From Spongospora subterranea (taxonomy: Eukaryota > Endomyxa > Phytomyxea > Plasmodiophorida > Plasmodiophoridae): a stretch of 24,414 nucleotides of DNA. Shown here piece by piece: positions 1 to 11,200 of the stretch. The number at the start of each line of letters is the position of its first letter. Positions within the stretch are counted from its first letter, which is position 1. The translations under genes were made by a program, and so were the position numbers. Where the stretch lies: positions 1 to 24,414 of the forward strand of contig OUQQ01000282.1 of NCBI GenBank assembly GCA_900404475.1. Reading direction: 5' to 3'. A model generated the notes under the pieces. That model worked only from the letters and a program-made list of their open reading frames with translations. It had not been told where the DNA came from and searched no databases.

Positions 1-1
1 A

Positions 2-707
2 TGTGACGGCGATGGTGGATCTGTGCGTCAGCAAGCGGCCATGAAGATGAACTTCCATGAGAACCCCCATGATTTAATATGTTGCGACTTTGAAAACGCC
101 GATTACGAGACACAAGAGCATCGCCGAATCAACTTTATTGATCGTAATGCCGGCACCTTGATCAATGGTTACACGACCACCGCATGGTTCAGCTTGCGAA
201 TACCTTCTGGAGGAAACCCAAGGGTTCGGACAGCACTTAAGTGAGTTGTGTGTATTGCTTCTTTCCCAATGCATACGCTTTTCTTCACGATAGAATCCCG
301 CGGATCCTGATGGGAGTTCATCTTTCATGGCGCTTGCTGACGACACAGATTCACCATGGCCTCATATACCCGAGGATGGTTGACTTCCCAACGGTTGGAA
401 TCAAATCTGTCGCATTTTGTCGGCGCTTTCGAGAATGCCTTCCCGAAACCTGTTCCTCCAAACACAAGTGAAGACTGTCACCGGTAAGGTGGAGCCATTT
501 GGAAAACCTATTTTGACACACCATTGTACGAACTCATCATGGCGAGACGAATAGGCCTACCAAATTTTTGTCAACAAAGCCCTGGAGTCATCAGCTGGAA
601 TTGACAATATCCCAGATATGCTCGATGAAGCTTTTATACAAAATGGCCGTCGGTTAACTTTCTTAATAAAGTGTTTTTTATCATTTGAGTTAATTCAAGA
701 CTCTTAA
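2..707 (+). CDS. 3' part of an unrecognised spliced gene (hypothetical, partial)
   Basis: The open frame enters from the left edge, so the 5' end is outside the window. One model gives 147 residues and a TAA at 705-707. It uses exons 2-143, 193-251, 294-315, 375-467 and 580-707, with introns 144-192, 252-293, 316-374 and 468-579, all GT-AG, and phases that agree. The last exon reads cleanly (IDNIPDMLDEAFIQNGRRL). The internal joins are uncertain: the last intron is 112 nt, unusually long here, and the 294-400 stretch also reads well in another frame that meets a stop (SSSFMALADDTDSPWP). A pseudogene or sequencing indels are therefore possible. An AATAAA sits at 665-670 inside the predicted coding tail. 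I recognise no family. The gene is tail-to-tail with the HECT ligase gene and overlaps it by 4 nt at a palindromic CTTAAG. Confidence 0.35.
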
Positions 708-3700
708 GCATAACCAAATCCGACATAATCAATATGCGATAATACGATCTGAAGTTTTATCCGTACGACATCCCTGTCATGAATACCATGTCAAAAATTG
801 GGTATACACATATAGGAACGCTTACTCGTCAGCGTAATCGGGCATATCAAGTGTGTGAAAGCAAGTATGGCCGACAGGTAAGCGATCTAAACCGCTTACT
901 TTGCGGATTGTGATTTTCCTTTGTAAACCACCAATTGGTAGACACGATAAAGACCTGAAACAAAAATGGATCACATAGACACCAATCCCACCTTGCTCAA
1001 TGACGTACGTGCATAGGCGTAAAAACCTCCTGAGATCACGTTCTGGGCAAGTCTTAAGTACATCGACCATCATTATCGGTGTGACGCTATCCGCCCATGC
1101 ATCTTCAAAGACAATTTCCTTTAACAGAGTAGTGGCATCAATTGTGTTTACACCGCAGATCAAGACGCGAAGATCCTCGGGTGCTAGACGTGCACATTGT
1201 TCACGGAGCCCCTACACGGTATCCATTCAAAACAGGATTGTAAAACACATTTACCTTAATTACGGTCAAGGTAAAGAATCCTGTCCTTAACGCCTCCAAC
1301 TGAGGCCTGCGCCTTTCTATCAAAAATTGTTTGATCTTCTCATGCACGTAGGACCTTAGCCATTGTCAGCCAAAGTACTTGAAGCAACCCACAGCATCTT
1401 ACCTCCTATTGCAAGGAAGGGGCATGTCGATCTGAACATCCAAGGATCGCTGCGGAGTGGTGCTTGCCAACATCATATTTCGAAATGAATTTGCCATTGT
1501 GCGATCGTAGTCATAAAGATCAGACAAATCCGGATCTAAAACATTTCCCACCTTGAGAATCTATTAACCCTTATCAAGACACGGCCGCTCACCTATATCT
1601 AAAAAGAACTTCATTATAGCCGTAGAGAATGTCAAAGGCACAACTCTTCCATCTATCAACGTTTTGCACATAGCCTTCCCCACAGCGGCGTAGAAGGACA
1701 GTGAAAAATTTTGCGGATTTGGCAAATATGAAGGCCCATTCGCCGGGCAATCTTCCTCTGGTGCTGATTCAAACAAGTTTTCACTTGGCTGGACTATTTT
1801 CAGGAAAAACTCAGTGAACAAATCCGCGGTTAAACCTCCTGAAACATGGAAACTGAGTTGAATCAATTGGGGCTCCCAATGTAAATTTACCTTGATCAAT
1901 TCCCTGAGAAGACTGTGCACTGTATTTTGTACGAAAATTTAGAAGAAGATCTCCACTGACAGCAGTTTCCAAGGCTGTTATCATTCCATACAAAATGCTG
2001 TCTCGTTCAACGGTTATCAAAAAATCATGCGACCTCCTCGCGAGGCTTTGCAAAAATGATTGCATCTGACGGATTCGACTTTCGGAAGTCAAACGTATCT
2101 AAACCGGGTCAATGGAAACATTTTTTGCTTTTAAAACCAACTGTACCAATTGCCTTGCTGATATCATTTCTTTGACAATGTCGCCGCTGCAGAACGTTAA
2201 ATCGAGCGCATTGGAGGCAGAACATTTTTCCGATATAAGAGCATCTAATATTTCCCTGACCGACTCGGGCGTATCCGAAGGCAATGGTCCCAATGGAACA
2301 CCTGGAATAAGTTCCATGTCTGTAATGTACGACAAGAGCATTGCTCCAACGTGCCAGGTATCACTAACAACTGCTCACTACATTGAATTGCTGACAAATT
2401 CACAAATTCCTCTTAACGACAAACCTGGACGATTCACAGCCATGGCGAGATGCTCGTAATGGCGCGCTCGGGAGAAATCAACAAGCACAGGGGAGAAGTC
2501 GTACGATACGAGAAGAACATTACGAGGATGGAGATTACCATGGCAAATCCCACGTGACTGAAGCGCAGATAAAGCTCGTAACAACAGGATGATAAGATGG
2601 CGAACCTGTACAAAATGAGGATAATGGAATCAAAATAAATTAGATTCTCCGACCTCATGTCCTTCCGGTTTACTTTTAAGCCAGTCTTCAGCGTTTCCTT
2701 TTGAATAGATTGGACTTTCAATATACGCATGTCCTGTCTCTGGAGCAATAAATATCGCATTGATCGGTGCAATGAAGATAGACGTTTCTTGAAGGGTGCT
2801 TCGAACAGAGACATCAGCAATTAATGCAGCAACATGGGTCGGTTGTCCTAGATCAAATTGCTTTAGAACACATGGTTCATGACCGTGAAGCAAGCTCCTG
2901 AAAATAGACAAAGTGAGATAAATGATGATAACTTCCGACAGATAACTGACCTTGTCACCCTGGAAGACAGCGGCTCCTGTTCTAGCACGAACTCACTAAG
3001 AGAGCAAAAGGAAACAAGACCGGACCTGAGAGCAAAATATTGAGGAAACCAAACCTGTGTGAAAGGAACGAACACGAACATACTTTCTAACTGGCAACGG
3101 AAGAGCCGCCCAGGGATCAGCGTCGTTATCATAATCCGGTAAACCAACCATCTTGGCTTTTACATTATTGATGTCTTGAGTAAACGAAAAAATTGTGGTT
3201 TCAGCTTCGGTGATAGCCTGGCTAGACAATTGATGTAGGCGCATCATGCTAAGCTCGCATTCCATTCTTGTCAAATGCACCCCCATGTCGACTAGTTTTC
3301 CGTTCAAAGCGACTTTCTGCACAATTTGAGCCTATGACCATTGTTTGAATATTCAACAAGCGACGAGAGACATACGCGACAGCATACCTCTCGAAACGAA
3401 AAGATTTGCTTGGGAGGTTGCAAGATCAAACTGCAATGTTGTTGTATTTCAAAACAATGAAGACGTTGCCTTTCAATGATATCTAAGATATGTTCCAATT
3501 CCACACAAAAGTGGGATGCATCATGCCACATCAACAGACGGCCATTTTTCTCAATATTTCCCAGGGACTCTGCCTTCTTCATCAAAGTAATAAATTTATC
3601 CTCTGGCTGCGGTTGTGGTTGTGGTTCTTCAACTCTGGGAGCAACTTGCGTTTCATCGCTGCTAGACACAGGTTCTACGCCAGAATTGACGTCATTTTTT

Positions 3701-4677
3701 GCTTTGGAAAGCCGTTCTTCCTCCATATCTGACGTAATTTTTGCGGCATCTGTTCTGGCAGATTCAATCTATTGACTATGTTATATCAATTCTGAATGTA
3801 TAAACAGCATTATTACCTCGTTGCGAGAAACCTCGATGTCCTTTTTTCTAGTTTCCAGTGAATCAATCCATCGTTGTGCATCAGTAACGCAATCGCTGAT
3901 CGGTTTCATCAAGTTTAGAACTGGAATGGAATCGGGACTACTGGATATACGGTCTCTACTTTCTTTCAGGCGGGCGGCAGTGCTGGGGATCACTTCAGAG
4001 AGTGCAGTCATGTCGGCTATAATTTCTACATCCAAACCAGGTCAATAGGGCCGGTGCTTAACAATGTGAGAACGTACTCATCGATAAGTCAATGCACGGT
4101 TGGGTTTTCGCTAATGCCTTATTCGAAATGTTTATGCAACGTTGCGAAGCATCTTCAAGATCTTGTCGACTGAGCGTATGACTAAACTGATTGATCCCGT
4201 GGATTGTGATCCTGAGGTGCTGTAAAGCTGCATATCGCGCTTCACGAAGACAGGATACTTCACTATCAAGGCTTTTCCTTTGCGAGACTATCTGTGAAAA
4301 CTGACTGAGAATGGGAGGCCCTACCATCACAAAAACAAATTTGATTGAGATGGTAATTTTCAGAGTAAGAGAGCACCTTTACCGAGTTCAACGATTAATC
4401 GAGCAAGGGTTTCAACAGACTTTTGCTGAGCTACTTCTGCCTGAAGAGCATCGAGAGCACTTTGATAATCTGACAGCGTCGGCTCTGGTGCTGGCCTAGG
4501 GCCGTCGCAGGCTTCGCATTTTTCCGGACCAAATTCGTTTACAAAAGTGCATTGTGGGCAGATCCATGGGGCCGTTATCACTCCAATTGGAGCTGTGTCG
4601 TCCAGGGGCACATTACACATTGGGCACAACGCGGCGCCGTCCTCGCAGATAAACGTACATCTGGGACACGTGACCAT
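704..4677 (-). CDS. RanBP2 zinc finger - pseudokinase - HECT E3 ubiquitin ligase
   Basis: This is a ubiquitin-protein ligase of the HECT type, which takes ubiquitin from E2 onto a cysteine and passes it to a substrate. Sixteen exons (introns 774-825, 955-1008, 1212-1254, 1355-1402, 1536-1592, 1839-1890, 2066-2104, 2371-2424, 2606-2653, 2898-2950, 3026-3083, 3332-3387, 3769-3816, 4026-4077, 4321-4376) give 1067 aa. In order: two RanBP2-type fingers (about 1-25 and 38-62; second starts WICPQCTFVN), a charged helical region with a PQ repeat (about 100-460), a kinase-like domain (about 461-715), and a HECT domain (about 716-1067). The HECT N-lobe has GIDQGGLTADLF, the C-lobe LPIGGL and GHTCFHTLDMPDY. 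The catalytic Cys is residue 1033 (codon 861-863) and the C-terminus ends VGFGYA, as expected for the family. The kinase keeps the ATP Lys (K498) and DFG Asp (D610) but has HGN for HRD (N591) and DFS for DFG, so it is probably catalytically dead. The ATG at 4677 is the first in frame after a TAA near 4796. An extra 5' exon is possible because TTCATTCAG just upstream resembles an acceptor. Confidence 0.9.
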
Positions 4678-5225
4678 AGACGGTGACGATTGCCTTTTGC
4701 CGGCGCCTTTGGTGTCCGCGGAAATTAGCAGCGGCGGGGGAAATCGCTTTTGGATATTTCCCTCTGAATGAATCAATGATGATCCACAATCAGTTTAATA
4801 ATGTCTGTAACACGAACAGCAGCGGCGCGTAGTAATTGGGCACTGCTCTAGCACTTCCCTGTGCACCGTCGATAGTGTATGCACGTCAGACCGTAATTTG
4901 GCTGGCCCGCAGCCTTGGCCCGCACCTGTCCGTCAGACAGGGAGCGGCGTTGCGCAACTGCTGACACAGTGACACTCCGGGAACAGAACTGGCACCAGTT
5001 GCTTTTGGCTCGGGGCGGAACCTAACACGACCGCAAGACAATGAGGTAGTATGGGCGGAGATCCAAGGCTAAATGGGTAATGGAGTGCAGGTCACACAGA
5101 TCGACCTATGGTTAGGGAGAAGTTCGAATCTGCTTTGACGGCAGTTTTTGGAAATGGTTCTGGAGTTCTGGAATGATTTTGATAAAATAATCATGACTCA
5201 TTTATTGATGTATGACATCAGTACA
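4678..5225. other. Intergenic region: HECT gene promoter side and receptor 3' flank
   Basis: No convincing coding sequence is present. The region must hold the minus-strand HECT promoter and the receptor 3' UTR. Visible items are a small hairpin (CTGTC-CGTCA-GACAG, about 4926-4940), the palindrome GTTGCGCAAC, a tRNA-like B-box motif (AGTTCGAATCT, 5121-5131) with an A-box-like stretch at about 5065-5077, and a T5 run at 5145-5149. I see no TATA element for the HECT gene. Confidence 0.5.
5201..5206 (-). terminator. Poly(A) signal of the giant receptor gene
   Basis: The plus strand reads TTTATT, so the minus strand carries a perfect AATAAA about 20 nt downstream of the receptor stop codon (5226-5228). 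Position and orientation fit a polyadenylation signal. This rests on the motif alone. Confidence 0.55.
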
Positions 5226-8200
5226 TTAATCTACTTCTTGTTTAAAAGATGAACTTGCTACTGGAAGCATGTGGAATGATCGTTGGGAGAAACTCAACTC
5301 TGGGCCTTTCGAAGGGGAAAGAATACCAAACTGTTCCGGTTCTTCCTTGTCACCGTCGTCAATAGCTGCAACCGCTTTCACTCCAACTTGTGAGTCCAGC
5401 TTTGCTAAGGTCCTTTCCCTCTTCAACTTCAAAATTTTGAAGATAACTTTAGCGGCTTGAACGACAAACAGCAATGTAAAACTGCCGATCATGACGATGA
5501 GGAGGATGCTCAATCCCACGTCAACGCTATCGTCAGTGTCAAACTGGCCGCTAAAAGTATATCCGCATATAACGGCACAGAAAATCTCAATCTGTGCGAA
5601 AAGATGCAATCTATCATCTCCTTTTCTGATATACGGTCTAATTAAGAGCAGAAGTACTGTGTAAGTCATCGACATGATAGCAGCGGCCTGATTATTCATA
5701 TATTAATGTCCGATGGATAGCGAATTTGGGGAGATTACCATTAATTGATCCTGCGCCGGGAAAAAAGCAACTAACCCAGTTAGAGAAACTTTGTGTAGCA
5801 TATCAACCATCTCGAACCACCAAATCTTGTGATCATATGCATCGTATAAAAACCCTGTTTTTCGTCAACAACTAGCTGTGATTGTGCTTTCAAGTAGCTA
5901 ACCTAGTTCCGCTTTCACACCATCTTCTTGTAACCGATGTCGATAACGCCATAGCATAATAAAGAAGAACAACGGAATCCCAACTGGGTATAGCAAGATG
6001 AAGAACGCGCCTATGGACATAATCAGAATGTGGAAATACATCAGAATTGATTGCTAAAACCTAATCCAAGGTATTTTTTATGCGTCTCGTCGTAGCACGT
6101 TAGCCTCATATCCGAACGAAGGTAGTAGACCCCTTCAACTTTTGTGCAAACGAACAAGCGCAATATCGTAGATGAGACGGTAGGATATATCAAAAATAAG
6201 CTATTCAAATGGCTTAGAAGCAATTCCTGAAAATTACAAAGGCTTTACCTGAAAACCAGCATACGCCAAAATTTCTTCCTAGAGCGCTTTCGACCCGCGG
6301 CCCCAGTTTGATGGCTTAATACTGTTTTTGGAATCAAATACAGGGTAATCACCATGAATAAAAGAACTAGAGGGGTGAACGAGACGAAGATGAATTTCTG
6401 ATAAAACGTTGACCCTTGTTTGCGATATCAGATAAATCGTAAGAACTCCAGACATGAACCTACGAATGACACATTCCAGACCCGACGAAGCAAACAAATC
6501 GAGATTGATAGCTGAAAAGAGGCTGATAAAATTTCTGAATGTGCCTGGTAAAGGAGTCTCGACAATCGACATCAAAGTGGTTAAAATTTGTGTGAACCCT
6601 TAATAGATTTCAGTTTTGAACATCAACAATTTCGACATCACTTCACCTAGCATTATTTTCAGCTTGTACGAAAAATTCGGTTTTGGAGTAGGTTGTCCAT
6701 GGATCGCTGCTTCCTCTGCTTGTGCAGCCTTCAATCGAGCCGCTTCAGATGCATGAGTTTTCTGTAATGCATTGGCGTCGTTCAAACCAACTCCAATGAC
6801 CTCACTCCAAAACATTTCATTTTCAACAGCAGCATCCTATCAGCACCGCATCAATATCAACAGCAATCTTCTTCAGCAAATATGACATACCTGAGCTTTA
6901 ACGTGCTGCATTTTCGCAGCGCCAGCGCGCAAGACAATGAAAAATTGTGCCCATAGTGCAGCCAAGCCGATAGTGGCAGCGATGAAGAAATACGTCAAAC
7001 TATCTGCTTGCGAAGGACAGCCATTGCAGTCTCCTCGTTGCGTTAAATAGAATCCATCATGACAAACAGCACAGAGCGGTCCTTCATGATTGGCTTGGCA
7101 TGTGGCGGCAACACCTCCATCACAGTTCTTATGAAGGATACACCGATAGAAACTGGTGCTGACGTTTGACGGTTTCCAATAACCTTTTTGAGCCTCCAGG
7201 GTCTCTGGGGAACTGTGTCAGATTGCTGGATCTGAAAAGCGATGATCCAATCATGCTTACCGACGGTTAAACCTGATTGAGCACACTTCATTCCTTCCGT
7301 GCAAACCTTAGATCAAGAAACAAAGTTCAACAAAAAAGACTAACGAGAGTTCTGTAAATCGATACCTGACATTGCGTCGATGGGTCATCTCTTTCGTCAC
7401 TGTAAAACCCGACATTGCAAAGGCACTCAGAATGGAAAGCATCGGATTCAGAGTTGACATCGCACGCGGCACATTGAGACGACCCAGGTTTAGTCGATAC
7501 TTGCCTTGTTGGACATGTTTCACACGATTCCGCAGCAACTCCACTGAATGTTCCGGCAGTACAATTGGAGCAAGACGAAACACCATGACCAGCAACAGAT
7601 GCAGCACTATAGCGTCCTAAGGGCGATGTCACAACACTATCAAATTATTGCAAAATCGTGAACCTGCGGGACATTCTTCACATTGCGGCTGGCCTAGGAG
7701 AGCTTGAAACATTCCAGATGAGCACGGATCACAGCTCGTTGACCCATTCGCTCGCTGATGCGTTCCAACAGGGCAAGGCTTGCAAGCAGTCATGCCCTCA
7801 TCATCCTGACAATTGTATCAGTGCTTTGATCCAATAACTTGACTGGGATCAGTTACTGAATATGTGCCAGGACCACAATCCAAACAGAGCTGCTGTCCAA
7901 CTTTATCCATGTATTTTCCCGTTGGGCACAGTGTGCATATTTCAAGACGAGCGTCTTTCCGTAAGCTGAATCTTCCAGCTTCGCAAGGATGGCAGACGCT
8001 ATTATTTCTGCCAAGGGAGAATGTGCCACTAGGGCAATCTGTACATTCAGTGGATCCGGTGCCAGAAGCTGCTTGACCTGACGCGCACGCTTTACACAGT
8101 GATGCTTTGCGGTCTGAAAACCAGCCTAAGGAACAGACGATCAACTTGGGAACTTTCAAGAATATCAAATAGTGAAATACCAGGGCGGCACTGAGTACAA

Positions 8201-11200
8201 TTTCCTTGACCTATAGCGGGCTGTTCGTATCCAGCAGGGCACAGTTCACAGTTGGTCGAATTAGAAGTGCTACTGAACGTTCCAGCTTGGCATGGAGTGC
8301 ATGAAGAAGATCCTGGAGTTGGGGCGTAGGTTCCTGGTGGACAAATAGTGCATTGGGTCGGAAATAAGCTTAGACCATCTTGATAGCTATTCATTGCGAC
8401 AGTAAGTTTCATGCTAATTACGAATTTTTGAGGGTATAAAACCTTCCAGGAGGACAAGGAGCACATTCTTTGGCATAACTCATGTCGCCAAACCTTCCCG
8501 CAGGACACTTAGAGCAACTCTTCATTCCGACCTCACCGCTAAAGGTTCCCGGTACGCATGGCTCACATTTGATTTGACCCGTAATGCCCTGCAAGAATAT
8601 ACCATATTGGTTAGTCCAAAACTTCAAGATGAAACAACTGGCCAGCAGCGGAGACCTGAGATGTCCCAAGTGGGCATTCTGTACATATCTCTGCTGTTGA
8701 GGAGCTTTGGTTCCGATATCTTCCAGAAGAACATGGACTACAGAGAACCGAGCCTGGCGTACTGGAATACCTATAATTTGCTCGTTAATCTGTGAAAGAT
8801 TGGGGTTGTCATGAATCCATGCCTTCCTTCAGGGCAGGGCGAACACGTAATCTGCCCTTCGTTGCCTGCTTGGAACCCAGGTTGACAAGGAGAACATTGA
8901 CCTTGAGCGGGTAATGGCTCAGCTGTCCCCACAGGACAGTCATTGCAGATTGGGCTGCCTGCACTAGCAAATGTTCCAGGACTGCAATCGGAACATTTGG
9001 TGGGACCATCAGAAGTTCTTCCAACAGGACAATCAACACATGTTTGGGCTCCTGTCGTGTTGCTATCAACAGTACAAGGGTCAACTAACTGATCAAACAC
9101 CCTCATTAGTTCAAACCTAAATTTGCCAGCAGGGCAGCGATTGCACTGGGACTGGCCAGAATTACTATTGAATGTCCCGCTTGGGCATTCACTACAGCTC
9201 ATCTGCTGTGTTTGATCCTAAAATTTCGCATAATAAGTGCAGGCCATACAAATCCAAAGGGATTTTACAGTAAAGGTCCCTGGAGGACACAGTTGGCATG
9301 AGCGTGATCCGAAACCAGGGGCGAACAATCCAAGATCACAAGCTTTACAGAGAGGGCTTCCAGGATTCTCAGCATGACTGTCACCATTGTTGAGAAAACC
9401 TGGTTGTGAAAACTGCAACTATAATATACATACTTGCCGGGGGAACATGGTGAGCAAAATTCGGCCCCGCCGAACGCCGAGAAGGTACCTGGATTGCATG
9501 GCTGGCATTGAGATTGACCTGTCATATTATTGTATTGTCCGGCAGGACACGATAAGCAGGATGTTGACCCGAAAGCCGACTGAATGCAGTTTAATATATT
9601 GACAAACAGAAGAAACGGGCCTGCCGCCTTACTGAGTATTTTGCTACAGGACATTCTTTGCAGGATCCAGAGGCAACATCATCTTGGAATTTTCCCGGTG
9701 GACAGGATAGACAGATGGGCGTCCCCTCTGCAGGAGCGTAGGTGCCACGCTCGCAATCTGTGCAAACAATAGTCCCATCGGCTCCTTTAAACGATGATGT
9801 GCCAATTGGGCAATTGGTGCACGTGGACGAACTAAATGAATTAGACTAATGATAATTTAAAATCTTTCACAACGTGGACAGGTGGCTTTTTACAAATGTT
9901 CCCGCAGGGCAATTGCGGCACGACGATTGGCCTTGTGTCGAAGCGTATTTTCCAGGGTCGCACCCTGTACAGACGCCGGAACCAATCGACGCTGTGTATG
10001 AACCAAGGCCACACGGCGAGCACATGGTCTGCCCTTTCAGTGGCTGCTTGTAACCAGCTGGGCATGCTTGGCATTCTGTTTTGCTCAACATGCTGTCATT
10101 ATTAAACCTGGTGGCCGATGATTTCAACCCATACTACTTTAAACGTCAACCAAGTTTGTACCGACCTTCCAACAGGACACTGAGTACAAAACGATGACCC
10201 TTGAGAATCAGACATAAATCCACTTGCACAAGGAATACACGTGGTCTGCTTTTCATTAGGTTGTGATGTTCCCGCCGGGCATAACTGGCACTTTGAAGCT
10301 GCGGTGCTGAACTTTCCTGTGGGACAGTTCGAACAACTCTGAGAGCCTAGTTGAGTCGCTTCTGTTCCAGCTTCACATGGTGTGCAAACGGCTTCTGAAC
10401 TACCGTATAAGTTTTTGAATGTATATGGGCTCGAACACGTACGGTTAGCAGCAGCTGATGTGTTGGGTAAACACGGTTGGCACGCGGTTGATCCAGACTG
10501 GTTCGCGTATGTGCCAGGCGCACAACTAAGACAGTTATCGCTGCCGAAACCAGCAGAGAATGTGCCAGGTGGACATTGGCTACAAAACGATGACCGAGCG
10601 TTGCTCGAGTTTCCCTGAAAATACACCGTATGAACAAATTAGTCCTTTGATCTTCACTCTTCTTACAGGTGCGCATTGGGTACAAGTTAAAGCACCAAGT
10701 CCGAAAGAATAGGTTCCAGCAATGCATGCGGTGCATTGAGATTGACCAGCGTTCAAGTTTGATGTTCCGATAGGGCACAAGGTGCACTTCGACGCTTGAT
10801 TGGAAGCTGAAAACGTCCCTGCTGGACATTGCGTACAATTGATTGACTGAAATGAATCGGAGTAACTGAAACACAATGAGTTCAGGATTGTAATCATGAA
10901 ATGAACGACAAACCTTCCACTTGGACATTCCATGCAAGATGGCTGACCCTGAGTTGCGGCATAAAACCCTGGCGAACATGGAGAGCATGCTGTGCTTGCA
11001 GCCGATATCGCTTGAAGTCCAGCAGGACAAGGGGTGCATTTGCTATTCCCAGTAGTGCTGGCATACCTGAAAAACCGCTGAATTTGAAATCAAAAACAAC
11101 ATGATAACTGAAGTACCTGCCAGGTAGGCAATCGATACATGTTGCGGAATCAACGGTATCGCTATACCGACCTCGCTCGCAAGGAGTGCATAGTGACGAA

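Noticed and set aside
74..346. Minus-strand 90-aa open frame at the left end
   Set aside because: It overlaps the plus-strand gene model, has no recognisable motif and lies 3' of the HECT gene's well-supported stop codon.
3595..3640. Microsatellite GGTTGTGGTTGTGG
   Set aside because: It is a short coding repeat (Pro-Gln) in the HECT gene's linker, not an independent repeat element.
5060..5145. A functional tRNA gene on the plus strand
   Set aside because: The T-loop sequence fits, but the anticodon loop would lack U33, the T stem has a mismatch, and no 5' segment pairs with the expected acceptor 3' strand.
6227..6248. A 22-nt intron (GTAAAG...TTTTCAG) in the membrane region
   Set aside because: It shifts the frame into a stop. 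Using the next acceptor gives a 36-nt intron (6213-6248) that restores the conserved membrane segment.
9404..9420. A 17-nt micro-intron in the Cys array
   Set aside because: A canonical 56-nt GT-AG intron at 9378-9433 restores the frame and the Cys spacing without it.
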